Part shown: positions 1 through 7,392 of the stretch, piece after piece
Numbering within the stretch: position 1 is the first letter of the stretch
How the letters are laid out: each line of letters starts with the position of its first letter
DNA from: Chelatococcus sp.
Lineage (GTDB): Bacteria > Pseudomonadota > Alphaproteobacteria > Rhizobiales > Beijerinckiaceae
Reading direction: 5' to 3'
Assembly (NCBI GenBank): GCA_003248805.1
Contig: QFQY01000088.1
Location: 1-12,797 of the forward strand
Length of the DNA: 12,797 bases
Notes under the pieces: model-generated
What the model was told of the DNA's origin: nothing
Seen by the model: the letters and a program-made list of their open reading frames with translations, nothing else
The model's database searches: none
Made by a program: the position numbers and the translations under genes

Positions 1-2
1 CC

Positions 3-965
3 GACATCACCGGCGCCGGCGCGACCTTCCCCTTCCCGATCTACTCCAAATGGGCCGAGGCCTATAAGAAGGAGACCGGCGTCGGCCTGAACTACCAGTC
101 GATCGGTTCCGGCGGCGGCATTCGCCAGATCAAGGCCAAGACGGTCGCCTTCGGCGCGACCGACGCCCCCCTCAAGGGCGACGACCTCGAGAAGAGCGGC
201 CTCGTCCAGTTCCCGACCGTGATGGGCGGCGTCGTTCCGGCGATCAACATCGCCGGCGTCGAGCCCGGCCAGCTCAAGCTCACCGGCGACATCATCGCGC
301 AGATCTATCTCGGCGACATCAAGAAGTGGAACGATCCCAAGATCGTGGCGCTCAATGCCGGCGTGAAGCTGCCCGACGCGAACATCAACCCGGTCTATCG
401 CTCGGACGGCTCGGGCACGACCTTCGTGTTCACCGACTACCTGTCGAAGGTCTCGGCCGACTGGAAGGCCAAGATCGGCGCGAACCAGTCCGTGCAGTGG
501 CCGGTCGGCATCGGCGGCAAGGGCAACGAAGGCGTCTCGGCCTCGGTCAAGCAGGTCGCGAACTCGATCGGCTATGTCGAATACGCCTATGCCAAGCAGA
601 ACAAGCTGGCGCATGCGCTCGTCCAGAACGCCGACGGCAAGTTCCCGGCGCCGGACGACAAGGCCTTCCAGGCCGCCGCCGCCAACGCCAACTGGAACGA
701 GCAGCCGGGCTTCGGCATCTCGCTGAACAACCAGAAGGGCGCCGATGCCTGGCCGATCACCTCCGCCACCTTCCTGCTGGTCTATGCCAAGCCGGAGAAG
801 CCGGAGGACACCCAGGCCGCGCTCAAATTCGTCGACTGGGCCTTCAAGAACGGCGACCAGCTCGCCCTCGACCTCGACTACGTGCCGCTGCCGGCGGCCG
901 TGAAGGACCAGGTCCGCAACGCCTGGAAGGGCGTCACCGATCCGTCGGGCAAGCCGATCTTCTGA
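3..965 (+). CDS. pstS: Phosphate ABC transporter periplasmic phosphate-binding protein PstS (5' truncated by window edge)
   Basis: PstS captures inorganic phosphate in the periplasm and hands it to the PstCA permease. The reading frame is open from the left edge, giving 320 residues before a TGA stop. The visible protein begins DITGAGATFPFPIYSKW, which is close to the mature N terminus of PstS, so essentially only the signal peptide and start codon lie outside. Phosphate-contacting positions known from E. coli PstS are all present with a constant offset of two: T8 in ATFP, S36 in GSGGG, D54 in GATDAPL, and R133, S137, G138 and T139 in RSDGSGTT. The C terminus (FVDWAFKNGDQLALDLDYVPLP) is also typical. 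It is the first visible gene of the pst-pho cluster, and a PhoB-controlled promoter would be expected upstream, outside the window. The family assignment is essentially certain. Confidence 0.97.
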   Translation, partial: DITGAGATFPFPIYSKWAEAYKKETGVGLNYQSIGSGGGIRQIKAKTVAFGATDAPLKGDDLEKSGLVQFPTVMGGVVPAINIAGVEPGQLKLTGDIIAQIYLGDIKKWNDPKIVALNAGVKLPDANINPVYRSDGSGTTFVFTDYLSKVSADWKAKIGANQSVQWPVGIGGKGNEGVSASVKQVANSIGYVEYAYAKQNKLAHALVQNADGKFPAPDDKAFQAAAANANWNEQPGFGISLNNQKGADAWPITSATFLLVYAKPEKPEDTQAALKFVDWAFKNGDQLALDLDYVPLPAAVKDQVRNAWKGVTDPSGKPIF

Positions 966-979
966 TCGGAAGCCTCTTG

Positions 980-1126
980 CCTTCTCCCCTTGCGGGAGAA
1001 GGTGGCCCGAAGGGCCGGATGAGGGGTCGCGCGACGATGATCGTTGGCGTCCCCTTCGAGCAGATGTGAAAACGGGACGCATCGCGCGACCCCTCACCCC
1101 AGCCCTCTCCCGCAAGGGGAGAGGGG
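980..1126. repeat. Paired palindromic (REP-like) repeat in the pstS-pstC spacer
   Basis: Two inverted copies of a GC-rich element fill the spacer. The left copy has a 9-bp stem, 980-988 with 994-1002, around the loop CTTGC. The right copy has a perfect 9-bp stem, 1103-1111 with 1117-1125, around the loop GCAAG. The two copies are also complementary to each other (980-1002 with 1103-1125, 21 of 23 positions), and a perfect 15-bp complementary pair (1020-1034 with 1082-1096) lies inside. A smaller hairpin, GGCCC-gaa-GGGCC, sits at 1004-1016. No T-run follows, so it is not a classic intrinsic terminator. Structures of this type after a binding-protein gene are known in enterobacteria to stabilise the upstream mRNA and lower permease expression; the same role here is inference. 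Confidence 0.85.
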
Positions 1127-1144
1127 GCTACCGGAGCCCCGCGG

Positions 1145-2116
1145 ATGACCGCAGTGACCGACATGACGAGCGCTCCTTCCGCGCCCATCGTCCGCAGGAC
1201 GCCGAAGGCGACCTTCGACCTCGTCTTCCGCAATGCCAGCCTGTTCTGCGCGCTGCTCGTGCTCGTGCTGCTGGCGGGCATCATGCTCTCGATGTTCGTC
1301 GGCGGCTGGCCCGCCTTCCGCGAATTCGGCTTCGGGTTCATCACCTCCAGCGTCTGGGACACGCAGACGGATCAGTACGGCGCCTGGCCGGCGATCGTCG
1401 GCACGCTGTCGACGGCCCTGATCGCGCTGGTGGTCGGCGTGCCGCTGTCGCTCGGCATCGCGGTCTACCTGACCCAGCTCGCCCCGCCCTGGTTCAAGAA
1501 GCCGGTCGCGACCGCCATCGAGCTGCTCGCCGCCGTACCGTCCATCATCTACGGCATGTGGGGCCTCTTCGTCTTCGTCCCGCTCTTCGCCGCCTATGTG
1601 CAGGTGCCGCTCTCGAACATCGTCGAGGGCATGCCGATCGTCGGCACGGTGCTGTATTCGCGCTCTCCCTCGGGTCTCGGCATCTTCACGGCGGGCTTCA
1701 TCCTCGCCTTCATGATCGTGCCCTTCATCGCCTCGATCACCCGCGACATCCTGGAGCAGATCCCGTCCGTGCTGCGCGAGAGCGCCTACGGCATCGGCGC
1801 CACGACCTGGGAGGTCGTCCGCCACGTGCTGGTGCCGCAGGCGAGCGTCTCGGTCATCGGCGCGGTCATGCTCGGGCTCGGCCGCGCGCTCGGCGAGACC
1901 ATGGCCGTGACCTTCGTCGTCGGCAACGCCAACCGCCTCTCGGCCTCGATCCTCGATCCGGGCTCGACCATCGCCTCGCGCATCGCCAACGAGTTCAACG
2001 AGGCGCTCGGCCTCCAGCTCAACGCCCTGATCGCGCTCGGTTGCATCCTCTTCTTCGTCACCTTCATCGTCCTCGTCATCGCGCGCCTTCTGGTGTCGCG
2101 CGTGAAGCGCTACTGA
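1145..2116 (+). CDS. pstC: Phosphate ABC transporter permease PstC
   Basis: This is one of the two inner-membrane subunits forming the phosphate channel with PstA. The protein has 323 residues. A short cytoplasmic N terminus is followed by a hydrophobic segment at about 31-53 and further membrane segments at about 83-109, 125-150, 177-198, 233-260 and 293-316. The conserved cytoplasmic coupling (EAA-type) loop that docks on the ATPase is seen at about 209-231 (LRESAYGIGATTWEVVRHVL), followed by RALGETMAV at 247-255, a typical PstC signature. The ATG at 1145 is preceded by GGAG at 1133-1136 with 8 nt spacing, which supports this start even though the palindromic repeat lies just upstream. pstA follows after 14 nt. 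The length matches the family. Confidence 0.96.
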   Translation: MTAVTDMTSAPSAPIVRRTPKATFDLVFRNASLFCALLVLVLLAGIMLSMFVGGWPAFREFGFGFITSSVWDTQTDQYGAWPAIVGTLSTALIALVVGVPLSLGIAVYLTQLAPPWFKKPVATAIELLAAVPSIIYGMWGLFVFVPLFAAYVQVPLSNIVEGMPIVGTVLYSRSPSGLGIFTAGFILAFMIVPFIASITRDILEQIPSVLRESAYGIGATTWEVVRHVLVPQASVSVIGAVMLGLGRALGETMAVTFVVGNANRLSASILDPGSTIASRIANEFNEALGLQLNALIALGCILFFVTFIVLVIARLLVSRVKRY

Positions 2117-2130
2117 GCGGAGCGGGAAAC

Positions 2131-3030
2131 GTGAGCCTCTCTTCCACCGCCTCCACCGCGCCGGCGCCTGCGCCCGCGCACATCCCCTGGGGCCGCGTGC
2201 GGTCCTCGCGCCGCGCGGCCGACCGGGCGATGAAGCTGATCGCGACGGGCTTCACCTTCGCCGCCATCTTCGTGCTGTTCTGGATCCTCGGCATGCTGCT
2301 GGTGAAGGGCATCGGCGGGCTTTCGCTGGCGACCTTCGTCCATGTCACCCCCGGTCCGGGCTCGGAAGGCGGCGGCCTCGCCAACGCCATCGTCGGCTCG
2401 ATCGTGCTGACCTTCCTCGGCATCGCCATCGCGACGCCGATCGGCGTGCTCGCCGGCACCTATCTCGCCGAGTACGGCAAGGGCTCGAAGCTCGCCGAGC
2501 TGATCCGCTTCATCAACGACATCCTGCTCTCGGCGCCCTCGATCCTGATCGGCCTGTTCGTCTACGTCATCCTGGTCGAGCCCTTCCGGGGTTATTCGGG
2601 CTGGGCCGGCGGCGTCGCGCTCGGCATCATCGCGATCCCCGTGATCGTGCGCACCACCGAGGACATGCTGCGCCTGGTGCCGGCGCCGCTGCGCGAGGCC
2701 GGTGCCGCGCTCGGCGCGCCGCCGGCGGTGGTGACCACCGCGATCACCTGGCGGGCCGCCAAGGCCGGCATGGTGACCGGCATCCTGCTCGCGCTGGCCC
2801 GCATCGCCGGCGAAACGGCCCCGCTGCTGTTCACGGCGCTGAACAACAATTTCTGGTTCTCGCCGACCCTGACCGGCGGCGTCTCGAACCTGCCGGTGAC
2901 GATCTACCAGTTCGCCTCCGCCCCTTATGAAAACTGGCAGCAGCTCGCCTGGGCCGGATCGCTGATCATCACGGTCTCGATCCTGCTGCTCTCCATCATC
3001 GCCCGCCGCATCGTGCGCGGCTCCAAGTAA
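2131..3030 (+). CDS. pstA: Phosphate ABC transporter permease PstA (GTG start)
   Basis: This is the second phosphate permease subunit, a partner of PstC. The same frame stays open far upstream, overlapping pstC, but the overlapping part is Arg/Ala/Pro-rich shadow translation. The GTG at 2131, 14 nt after the pstC stop and preceded by GGAG (2119-2122), gives a 299-residue protein of normal length. The N terminus carries a short Ala/Pro run (about 9-17) and a basic stretch before the first membrane segment (about 36-59). Further hydrophobic segments lie at about 85-110, 131-150, 160-174, 212-226 and 275-292. The coupling loop is at about 187-208 (PLREAGAALGAPPAVVTTAI), followed by ARIAGETAPLLFTA at 222-235, diagnostic of PstA. 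It is co-transcribed in all likelihood with pstC and pstB. Confidence 0.94.
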   Translation: MSLSSTASTAPAPAPAHIPWGRVRSSRRAADRAMKLIATGFTFAAIFVLFWILGMLLVKGIGGLSLATFVHVTPGPGSEGGGLANAIVGSIVLTFLGIAIATPIGVLAGTYLAEYGKGSKLAELIRFINDILLSAPSILIGLFVYVILVEPFRGYSGWAGGVALGIIAIPVIVRTTEDMLRLVPAPLREAGAALGAPPAVVTTAITWRAAKAGMVTGILLALARIAGETAPLLFTALNNNFWFSPTLTGGVSNLPVTIYQFASAPYENWQQLAWAGSLIITVSILLLSIIARRIVRGSK

Positions 3031-3054
3031 CGTCGAGCCGGATCCCAAGGACAC

Positions 3055-3861
3055 ATGGCCATGCTCTCGACCCTCAAGCTGAGCCCGCAGGAACTGGACG
3101 CCCAGGCGCCGGTGCGCATCGCGGTCAGGAACCTCGATTTCTACTACGGCGAGCACAAGGCGCTGAAGAACATCAACCTCGACTTCCGCGACCGCCACGT
3201 CACGGCGCTGATCGGGCCCTCGGGCTGCGGCAAGTCGACCCTGCTGCGCATCTTCAACCGCATCTATTCGCTCTATCCCGATCAGCGTGCCACCGGCGAG
3301 ATCCTGCTCGACGGGCGCAACGTCATCTCCAACGACATCGACGTGAACGAGCTGCGCTCGCGCGTCGGCATGGTCTTCCAGAAGCCGACCCCGTTCCCGA
3401 TGTCGATCTACGACAACGTCGCCTTCGGCATCCGCCTCTACGAGAAGCCGCCGAAGTCGGAGCTCGACGACCGCGTCGAGGGCGCGCTGCGCCGTTCCGC
3501 GCTCTGGGACGAGGTCAAGGACAAGCTCAGGAGCTCCGGCATGGGCCTCTCCGGCGGCCAGCAGCAGCGCCTCTGCATCGCCCGCACGATCGCCCAGAAG
3601 CCCGAGGTCATCCTCTTCGACGAGCCGACCTCGGCGCTGGATCCGATCTCGACCGGCAAGATCGAGGACCTGCTGGAGCAGCTCAAGAGCGACTTCACCA
3701 TCGTCATCGTGACGCACAACATGCAGCAGGCCGCGCGCATCTCGCAGTACACCGCCTTCATGTATCTCGGCGAAGTCATCGAGTTCGACGCGACCAACAC
3801 GATCTTCCTGAATCCCAACAAGAAGCAGACGCAGGACTACGTCACCGGCCGTTTCGGCTGA
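3055..3861 (+). CDS. pstB: Phosphate ABC transporter ATP-binding protein PstB
   Basis: This is the ATPase that powers PstCA. All motifs are intact in the 268 residues: Walker A GPSGCGKS (54-61), Q-loop Q109, the PstB-typical KPTPFPMSIYDNV (110-122), signature LSGGQ (165-169), Walker B VILFDE (185-190), D-loop SALD (193-196) and H-loop H221. The C terminus, TQDYVTGRFG, is the standard PstB ending. Two in-frame ATG codons compete, at 3055 and 3061. The ribosome-binding sequence AAGGA (3047-3051) is only 3 nt from the first but 9 nt from the second, so the true start may be 3061 (266 residues). The spacer after pstA is 24 nt, and phoU follows after 32 nt. Confidence 0.97.
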   Translation: MAMLSTLKLSPQELDAQAPVRIAVRNLDFYYGEHKALKNINLDFRDRHVTALIGPSGCGKSTLLRIFNRIYSLYPDQRATGEILLDGRNVISNDIDVNELRSRVGMVFQKPTPFPMSIYDNVAFGIRLYEKPPKSELDDRVEGALRRSALWDEVKDKLRSSGMGLSGGQQQRLCIARTIAQKPEVILFDEPTSALDPISTGKIEDLLEQLKSDFTIVIVTHNMQQAARISQYTAFMYLGEVIEFDATNTIFLNPNKKQTQDYVTGRFG

Positions 3862-3893
3862 GCGTCCGTGGCCGTGCTGCAGAGGACAATGCG

Positions 3894-4613
3894 ATGACCG
3901 AACATATCGTCCGCTCCTACGACGCCGATCTCGAGGGCATCCGCCGCAGCCTGGCCGAGATGGGCGGCATGGCGGAGCGCATGCTCGGCGACTCGACGGT
4001 CGCCCTCGTGCGCCGGGACACGGCGCTCGCCCAGAAGATCATCAGCGCCGACCAGCGCCTGGACAACCTCCAGCGCGACGTCGAGGAAAAGGCGGTGCTG
4101 ACCATCGCCCGCCGCCAGCCGCTCGCCAACGACCTGCGCGAACTCATCTCGGCGATCCGTATCGCCGCCGATATCGAGCGCGTCGGCGACCTCGCCAAGA
4201 ACATCGCCAAGCGGGCCGTCGCCATCGCCGGGCAGTTCCAGCCGCCGCACCGCGCCGTGGTCGGGCTCGAGCATATCAGCCGTCTCGTCCAGGCCCAGCT
4301 CAAGGACGTGCTCGACGCCTATGCCGCCGGCAACGAGCAGAAGGCGCTCGAGGTCTGGCGCCGCGACGACGAGATCGACGCGCTCTACACCTCGCTGTTT
4401 CGCGAACTCCTGACCTATATGATGGAGGACCCGCGCAACATCACCTTCTGCACGCATCTGCTCTTCTGCGCGAAGAACATCGAGCGCATCGGCGACCACA
4501 CCACCAACATCGCCGAGACGATCCACTATCTCGTCACCGGCGACTCCCTGGACGTCAACCGGCCCAAGCTCGACACGACCAATATCGAGGTCGAGCCGGT
4601 GGCGGGAAACTGA
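3894..4613 (+). CDS. phoU: Phosphate signalling complex protein PhoU
   Basis: PhoU is a cytoplasmic, dimeric all-helical protein that conveys PstSCAB status to the PhoR kinase, keeping the Pho regulon off when phosphate is plentiful. The 239 residues show the expected two-fold repeat of three-helix bundles, each with the family metal-binding pattern ExxxDxxxN. In repeat one this is E95, D99 and N103 (IERVGDLAKNIAKR). In repeat two it is E197, D201 and N205 (IERIGDHTTNIAE). The ATG at 3894 has AGAGGA (3881-3886) at 7 nt, a good ribosome-binding site. The length is normal for the family. It follows pstB directly, while the gap to phoB (135 nt) is filled by palindromic repeats. Confidence 0.97.
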   Translation: MTEHIVRSYDADLEGIRRSLAEMGGMAERMLGDSTVALVRRDTALAQKIISADQRLDNLQRDVEEKAVLTIARRQPLANDLRELISAIRIAADIERVGDLAKNIAKRAVAIAGQFQPPHRAVVGLEHISRLVQAQLKDVLDAYAAGNEQKALEVWRRDDEIDALYTSLFRELLTYMMEDPRNITFCTHLLFCAKNIERIGDHTTNIAETIHYLVTGDSLDVNRPKLDTTNIEVEPVAGN

Positions 4614-4631
4614 AGTCTGTTGGAGCTCGTG

Positions 4632-4726
4632 CGTCATTCTCGGGCGAAGCGAAGCGCAGAGCCCTGAGAATCTCGTGACGGGAGGGCACTGGTCCTGAGA
4701 TGGTCGGGTCAAGCCCGACCATGACG
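4632..4726. repeat. Palindromic repeats in the phoU-phoB spacer
   Basis: Two adjacent structures are visible. The first pairs ATTCTCGGGC (4636-4645) with GCCCTGAGAAT (4661-4671), with one bulged T, around a purine-rich loop containing GCGAAGCG. The second is a perfect 9-bp stem, ATGGTCGGG (4700-4708) with CCCGACCAT (4714-4722), loop TCAAG, followed by GACG. The second structure recurs after phoB with the same stem and a different loop, and the GCGAAGCG motif recurs near 5980. This suggests members of a dispersed genomic repeat family. No T-run follows the stem. Confidence 0.8.
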
Positions 4727-4748
4727 AGCCCAAAATGGAAAAAGAACC

Positions 4749-5447
4749 ATGGCCGCACGCATCCTGATCGTCGAGGACGAGGAGCCGCTCACCCTGCTCC
4801 TGCGCTACAATCTCGAGGCCGAAGGCTTCGAGGTCGACAGCGTCGCGCGCGGCGACGATGCCGAGATCCATCTGCGCGATTCGACGCCGGATCTGGTCTT
4901 GCTCGACTGGATGCTGCCGGGCCTCTCCGGCATCGAGCTCTGCCGCCGGCTGCGCTCGCGCCGCGACACCGAGCGCGTGCCGATCATCATGCTGACGGCG
5001 CGCGGCGAGGAGACCGAGCGCGTGCGCGGCCTCGCCACCGGCGCCGACGACTATGTCGTGAAGCCGTTCTCCCTGCCCGAGCTGATCGCGCGCATCCAGG
5101 CGCTGCTGCGCCGCGCGAAGCCGGGCCATGTCGCGGGCCTGCTCCAGGCCGGCGACCTCGAACTCGACCGGACCACGCGCCGCGTGCGCCGCGCCGGCAG
5201 CGAGCTCCATCTCGGCCCGACCGAGTTCCGCCTGCTCGAATTCCTGATGCAGGCGCCCGGCCGCGTCTATTCGCGCGCCCAGCTCCTCGACGCGGTCTGG
5301 GGTCGCGACGTCTATATCGACGAGCGCACGGTCGACGTCCATGTCGGCCGGCTGCGCAAGGCGATCACGCCCGGCGACGCCAAGGACCCGCTGCGCACCG
5401 TCCGCGGCGCCGGCTACGCCTTCGACGAGACCTTCGCGCGGGGCTGA
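4749..5447 (+). CDS. phoB: Phosphate regulon response regulator PhoB (OmpR/PhoB family)
   Basis: PhoB is the transcription factor of the phosphate-starvation response. When phosphorylated by PhoR it binds pho boxes, typically including one before pst. The protein has 232 residues. The receiver domain (about 4-120) shows the acidic pair D10/E11, phosphoacceptor D53 in LLDWMLPG, switch T83 and K105 in KPF. The winged-helix DNA-binding domain spans about 132-227 (LGPTEFRLLEFLM, the RTVDVHVGRLRKAI recognition helix, and RTVRGAGYAF in the wing). The D53 and K105 numbering equals that of E. coli PhoB, and the position beside phoU supports PhoB rather than another OmpR-type regulator. The ATG at 4749 has only a weak purine-rich upstream stretch (GGAAAAAG). 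The cognate phoR is not in the window. Confidence 0.95.
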   Translation: MAARILIVEDEEPLTLLLRYNLEAEGFEVDSVARGDDAEIHLRDSTPDLVLLDWMLPGLSGIELCRRLRSRRDTERVPIIMLTARGEETERVRGLATGADDYVVKPFSLPELIARIQALLRRAKPGHVAGLLQAGDLELDRTTRRVRRAGSELHLGPTEFRLLEFLMQAPGRVYSRAQLLDAVWGRDVYIDERTVDVHVGRLRKAITPGDAKDPLRTVRGAGYAFDETFARG

Positions 5448-5491
5448 GAACCGGCGTCGAAGCGGGCCGTCAGGCTCGTCCTCATGGCGAG

Positions 5492-5560
5492 CATCCACGT
5501 CCTGAACCCGACACTCGGCCAGCGAAGACGTGGATGGTCGGGACGAGCCCGACCATGACG
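5492..5560. repeat. Palindromic repeats downstream of phoB
   Basis: A 10-bp inverted repeat pairs CATCCACGTC (5492-5501) with GACGTGGATG (5527-5536). Overlapping its right arm is a perfect 9-bp stem, ATGGTCGGG (5534-5542) with CCCGACCAT (5548-5556), loop ACGAG, then GACG. The stem is identical to the one at 4700-4722, so phoB is bracketed by two copies of the same palindrome. The element lies between phoB and the convergent ynfA-type gene. It could limit read-through in both directions, but there is no U-tract typical of an intrinsic terminator. Confidence 0.8.
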
Positions 5561-5567
5561 GGGAGCG

Positions 5568-5888
5568 TCAACGAGGTGCGCCGATGATCACCGCCGCGCC
5601 GACGAGGCAGATCGCGCCGCCCGCCACGTCCCAGCGATCCGGGCGGAACCCCTCGACGGCCCAGAGCCAGCCAAGCGAGGCGGCGACATAGACGCCGCCA
5701 TAGGCCGCGAAGGCGCGGCCCGCCGCCGCGCTCTCGACCAGCGTCAGCACCCAGGCGAAGAGGGCGAGGCTGACCAGCCCCGGAACCAGCCACCAGACCG
5801 GCTTGCCGAGCCGGAACCAGCCCCAGAAGGCGAAGCAGCCGGCGATCTCGAAAAGGGCGGCGCCGAGATAGGCGGCGATGGTGGGCAT
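5568..5888 (-). CDS. YnfA-family (UPF0060) small inner-membrane protein
   Basis: A 106-residue hydrophobic protein with four predicted membrane segments (about 2-24, 34-54, 60-80 and 86-104). It carries YnfA-family landmarks: FEIAGCFAFWGWFRLG near the N terminus, then LTLVESAAAGRAFAAYGGVY, SLGWLWAVEGFRPDRWD, and a final AVIIGAPR. The family resembles small multidrug resistance transporters in topology, but its physiological substrate is not settled, so no transport specificity is claimed. The frame stays open upstream to 5969, but the ATG at 5886-5888 places the conserved YnfA N terminus right at the start; the extra 27 upstream residues are Arg-rich and unlike the family. The gene converges on phoB and is divergent from the flavoprotein gene. 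Confidence 0.92.
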   Translation of the reverse strand: MPTIAAYLGAALFEIAGCFAFWGWFRLGKPVWWLVPGLVSLALFAWVLTLVESAAAGRAFAAYGGVYVAASLGWLWAVEGFRPDRWDVAGGAICLVGAAVIIGAPR

Positions 5889-5963
5889 GCTGGCTCGTCT
5901 GCGCGAGGGGTTTCGGTTCGGGCCGAGCAACGCTAAAGCAATCTGCCTCTCCGAAATACCCGC

Positions 5964-6083
5964 CGTCATTCCGGGCGCAGCGAAGCGGAGACCGGCAATC
6001 CATCACAGAGCTCGATCCTTGCAGGATTTCGCTCGTCGATGGATTCCGGATCTGTGCGGCTTCGCCGCTTGTCCGGAATGACG
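5964..6083. repeat. Large nested palindrome between divergent ynfA-type and flavoprotein genes
   Basis: The outer arms are a perfect 11-bp inverted repeat, CGTCATTCCGG (5964-5974) with CCGGAATGACG (6073-6083). Nested inside is CCGGCAATCCAT (5992-6003) opposite ATGGATTCCGG (6039-6049), with one bulge. A small hairpin, GCGGC-TTC-GCCGC, lies at 6056-6068. The left arm continues into GCAGCGAAGCGGAG, the same GCGAAGCG-type motif seen before phoB. The layout resembles the mosaic palindromes dispersed in Rhizobiales genomes. It occupies more than half of the 229-bp divergent spacer, where the promoters of both neighbours should lie. No clear promoter hexamers were recognised around it. Confidence 0.8.
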
Positions 6084-6117
6084 CCAGCATGGCACGGAGC
6101 GCCGGGAGTTGGATCAC

Positions 6118-7338
6118 ATGCCGCGAAGCGACATCGCCATTATCGGAGCCGGCCCTGCCGGGCTGATCGCGGCGGAGCGGCTTTCGGCCGCCGGCCATGC
6201 GGTGACGCTCCACGAACGCATGGCTTCGCCGGCGCGGAAATTCCTGCTGGCGGGACGGGGCGGGCTCAACCTCACGCATTCCGAGCCGCTCGACGCCTTT
6301 CTCGGCCGCTATCGCGCGGCGCGGCCCTGGCTGGAGCCCGCCATGCGCGCCTTTCCGCCTCAGGCGCTGCGCGACTGGGCCGACTTGCTCGGCGCCGAGA
6401 CCTTCGTCGGCTCGAGCGGGCGCGTCTTCCCGAAGGCGATGAAGGCCTCGCCGCTGCTGCGGGCCTGGCTGCGCCGGCTGGACGCGCAGGGCGTCAGGCT
6501 CGCGACCGGCCGGCGCTGGGCTGGCTGGACCGCCGAGGGCGCCCTCGTCTTCGAGACGGCATCCGGCCGGGAGGAGGCGCGGCCCGACGCGACGCTGCTG
6601 GCGCTGGGCGGCGCGAGCTGGCCACGGCTCGGCTCCGATGGCGGCTGGGTGCCGTTGCTGGCGGCGCGCGGCGTGGAGGTCAGCCCGCTCGCGCCGGCCA
6701 ATGCCGGCTTCCGTGTCGGCTGGTCCGCGATCATGCGCGAGCGCTTCGCCGGCCACCCCCTGAAGCGGATCGTGATGCGGTTCGGCGGCGAGGCGGTGGC
6801 GGGCGAGGCGATGATCGACGCCGAGGGCATCGAGGGCGGCGCGGTCTACGCGCTCTCGGCGCCTTTGCGAGAAGCCATCCGGCGCGAGGGCAGGGCGCTG
6901 ATCGAGATCGATCTCAGGCCGGACCTCGCGGCCGGGGCCCTCTCCGAACGGCTCGCGAAGCGTCGCAAGGGCGAGACTCTGAGCAACCATCTGCGCAAGG
7001 CGGCGGGGCTGGCGCCGGTCGCGGTCGCGCTGCCGCGCGAGGCCGCGGGCGGTGCCCTGCCGGAAGAGCCGGCGCCGCTGGCCGCGCTGATCAAGGCGGT
7101 GCCGCTGACGCTGACGGGCATGGCGCCGCTGGAGCGCGCGATCTCGACCGCCGGCGGCGTCGCGGCGGGCGAGATCGACGCGGATTTCATGCTGAAGCGC
7201 CTGCCGGGTGTCTTCGTCGCCGGCGAGATGCTGGACTGGGAGGCGCCGACCGGCGGCTATCTGCTGCAGGGCTGCCTGGCGACCGGCGTCGCGGCCGCCG
7301 CTGGACTGGAGCGCTGGCTCGCGCGCCGGGAGCGGTGA
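6118..7338 (+). CDS. FAD-dependent flavoprotein, PP_4765 / HI0933-like family
   Basis: A predicted soluble FAD-binding oxidoreductase of 406 residues; substrate and pathway of the family are not well established. The N-terminal dinucleotide-binding fold is clear: IAIIGAGPAGLIAAERL (G10, G12, G15), followed by an acidic residue ending strand two (E33). Next come family-typical GRGGLNLTHSEP (47-57), LALGGASWPRLGSDG (161-175) and the C-terminal FAD-closing region FVAGEMLDWEAPTGGYLLQG (366-385) leading into CLATG. The frame opens at a TTG at 6109, but the ATG at 6118 has GGGAG (6104-6108) at 9 nt and begins the protein directly at the Rossmann strand, so 6118 is preferred. The small DUF2945 gene follows after 54 nt and may be co-transcribed. 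Confidence 0.9.
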   Translation: MPRSDIAIIGAGPAGLIAAERLSAAGHAVTLHERMASPARKFLLAGRGGLNLTHSEPLDAFLGRYRAARPWLEPAMRAFPPQALRDWADLLGAETFVGSSGRVFPKAMKASPLLRAWLRRLDAQGVRLATGRRWAGWTAEGALVFETASGREEARPDATLLALGGASWPRLGSDGGWVPLLAARGVEVSPLAPANAGFRVGWSAIMRERFAGHPLKRIVMRFGGEAVAGEAMIDAEGIEGGAVYALSAPLREAIRREGRALIEIDLRPDLAAGALSERLAKRRKGETLSNHLRKAAGLAPVAVALPREAAGGALPEEPAPLAALIKAVPLTLTGMAPLERAISTAGGVAAGEIDADFMLKRLPGVFVAGEMLDWEAPTGGYLLQGCLATGVAAAAGLERWLARRER

Positions 7339-7392
7339 TCCGAAGCGCGAGCGCCAGCGTTTATCTCACGGGGGAAACGCGTGGAGCCGGCC

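Noticed and set aside
980..1126. Intrinsic terminator after pstS
   Set aside because: The hairpins are strong but none is followed by a T-run, and pstC, clearly part of the same cluster, begins immediately downstream.
1066..2130. Upstream part of the long open frame that continues into PstA
   Set aside because: It overlaps all of pstC, starts inside a palindromic repeat and translates to Arg/His-rich sequence. PstA homology begins only after the GTG at 2131.
2110..3717. A 535-codon minus-strand open frame opposite pstA and pstB
   Set aside because: Arg/Asp/Gly-rich low-complexity translation opposite two unambiguous transporter genes; a GC-bias shadow.
3837..5498. A 553-codon minus-strand open frame opposite phoU and phoB
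   Set aside because: It spans two well-identified genes and the repeat-filled spacer, with shadow-type composition and no recognisable domain.
5889..5969. A 27-residue N-terminal extension of the YnfA-family protein
   Set aside because: The family N terminus coincides with the ATG at 5886-5888, and the upstream residues are Arg-rich and unlike the family.
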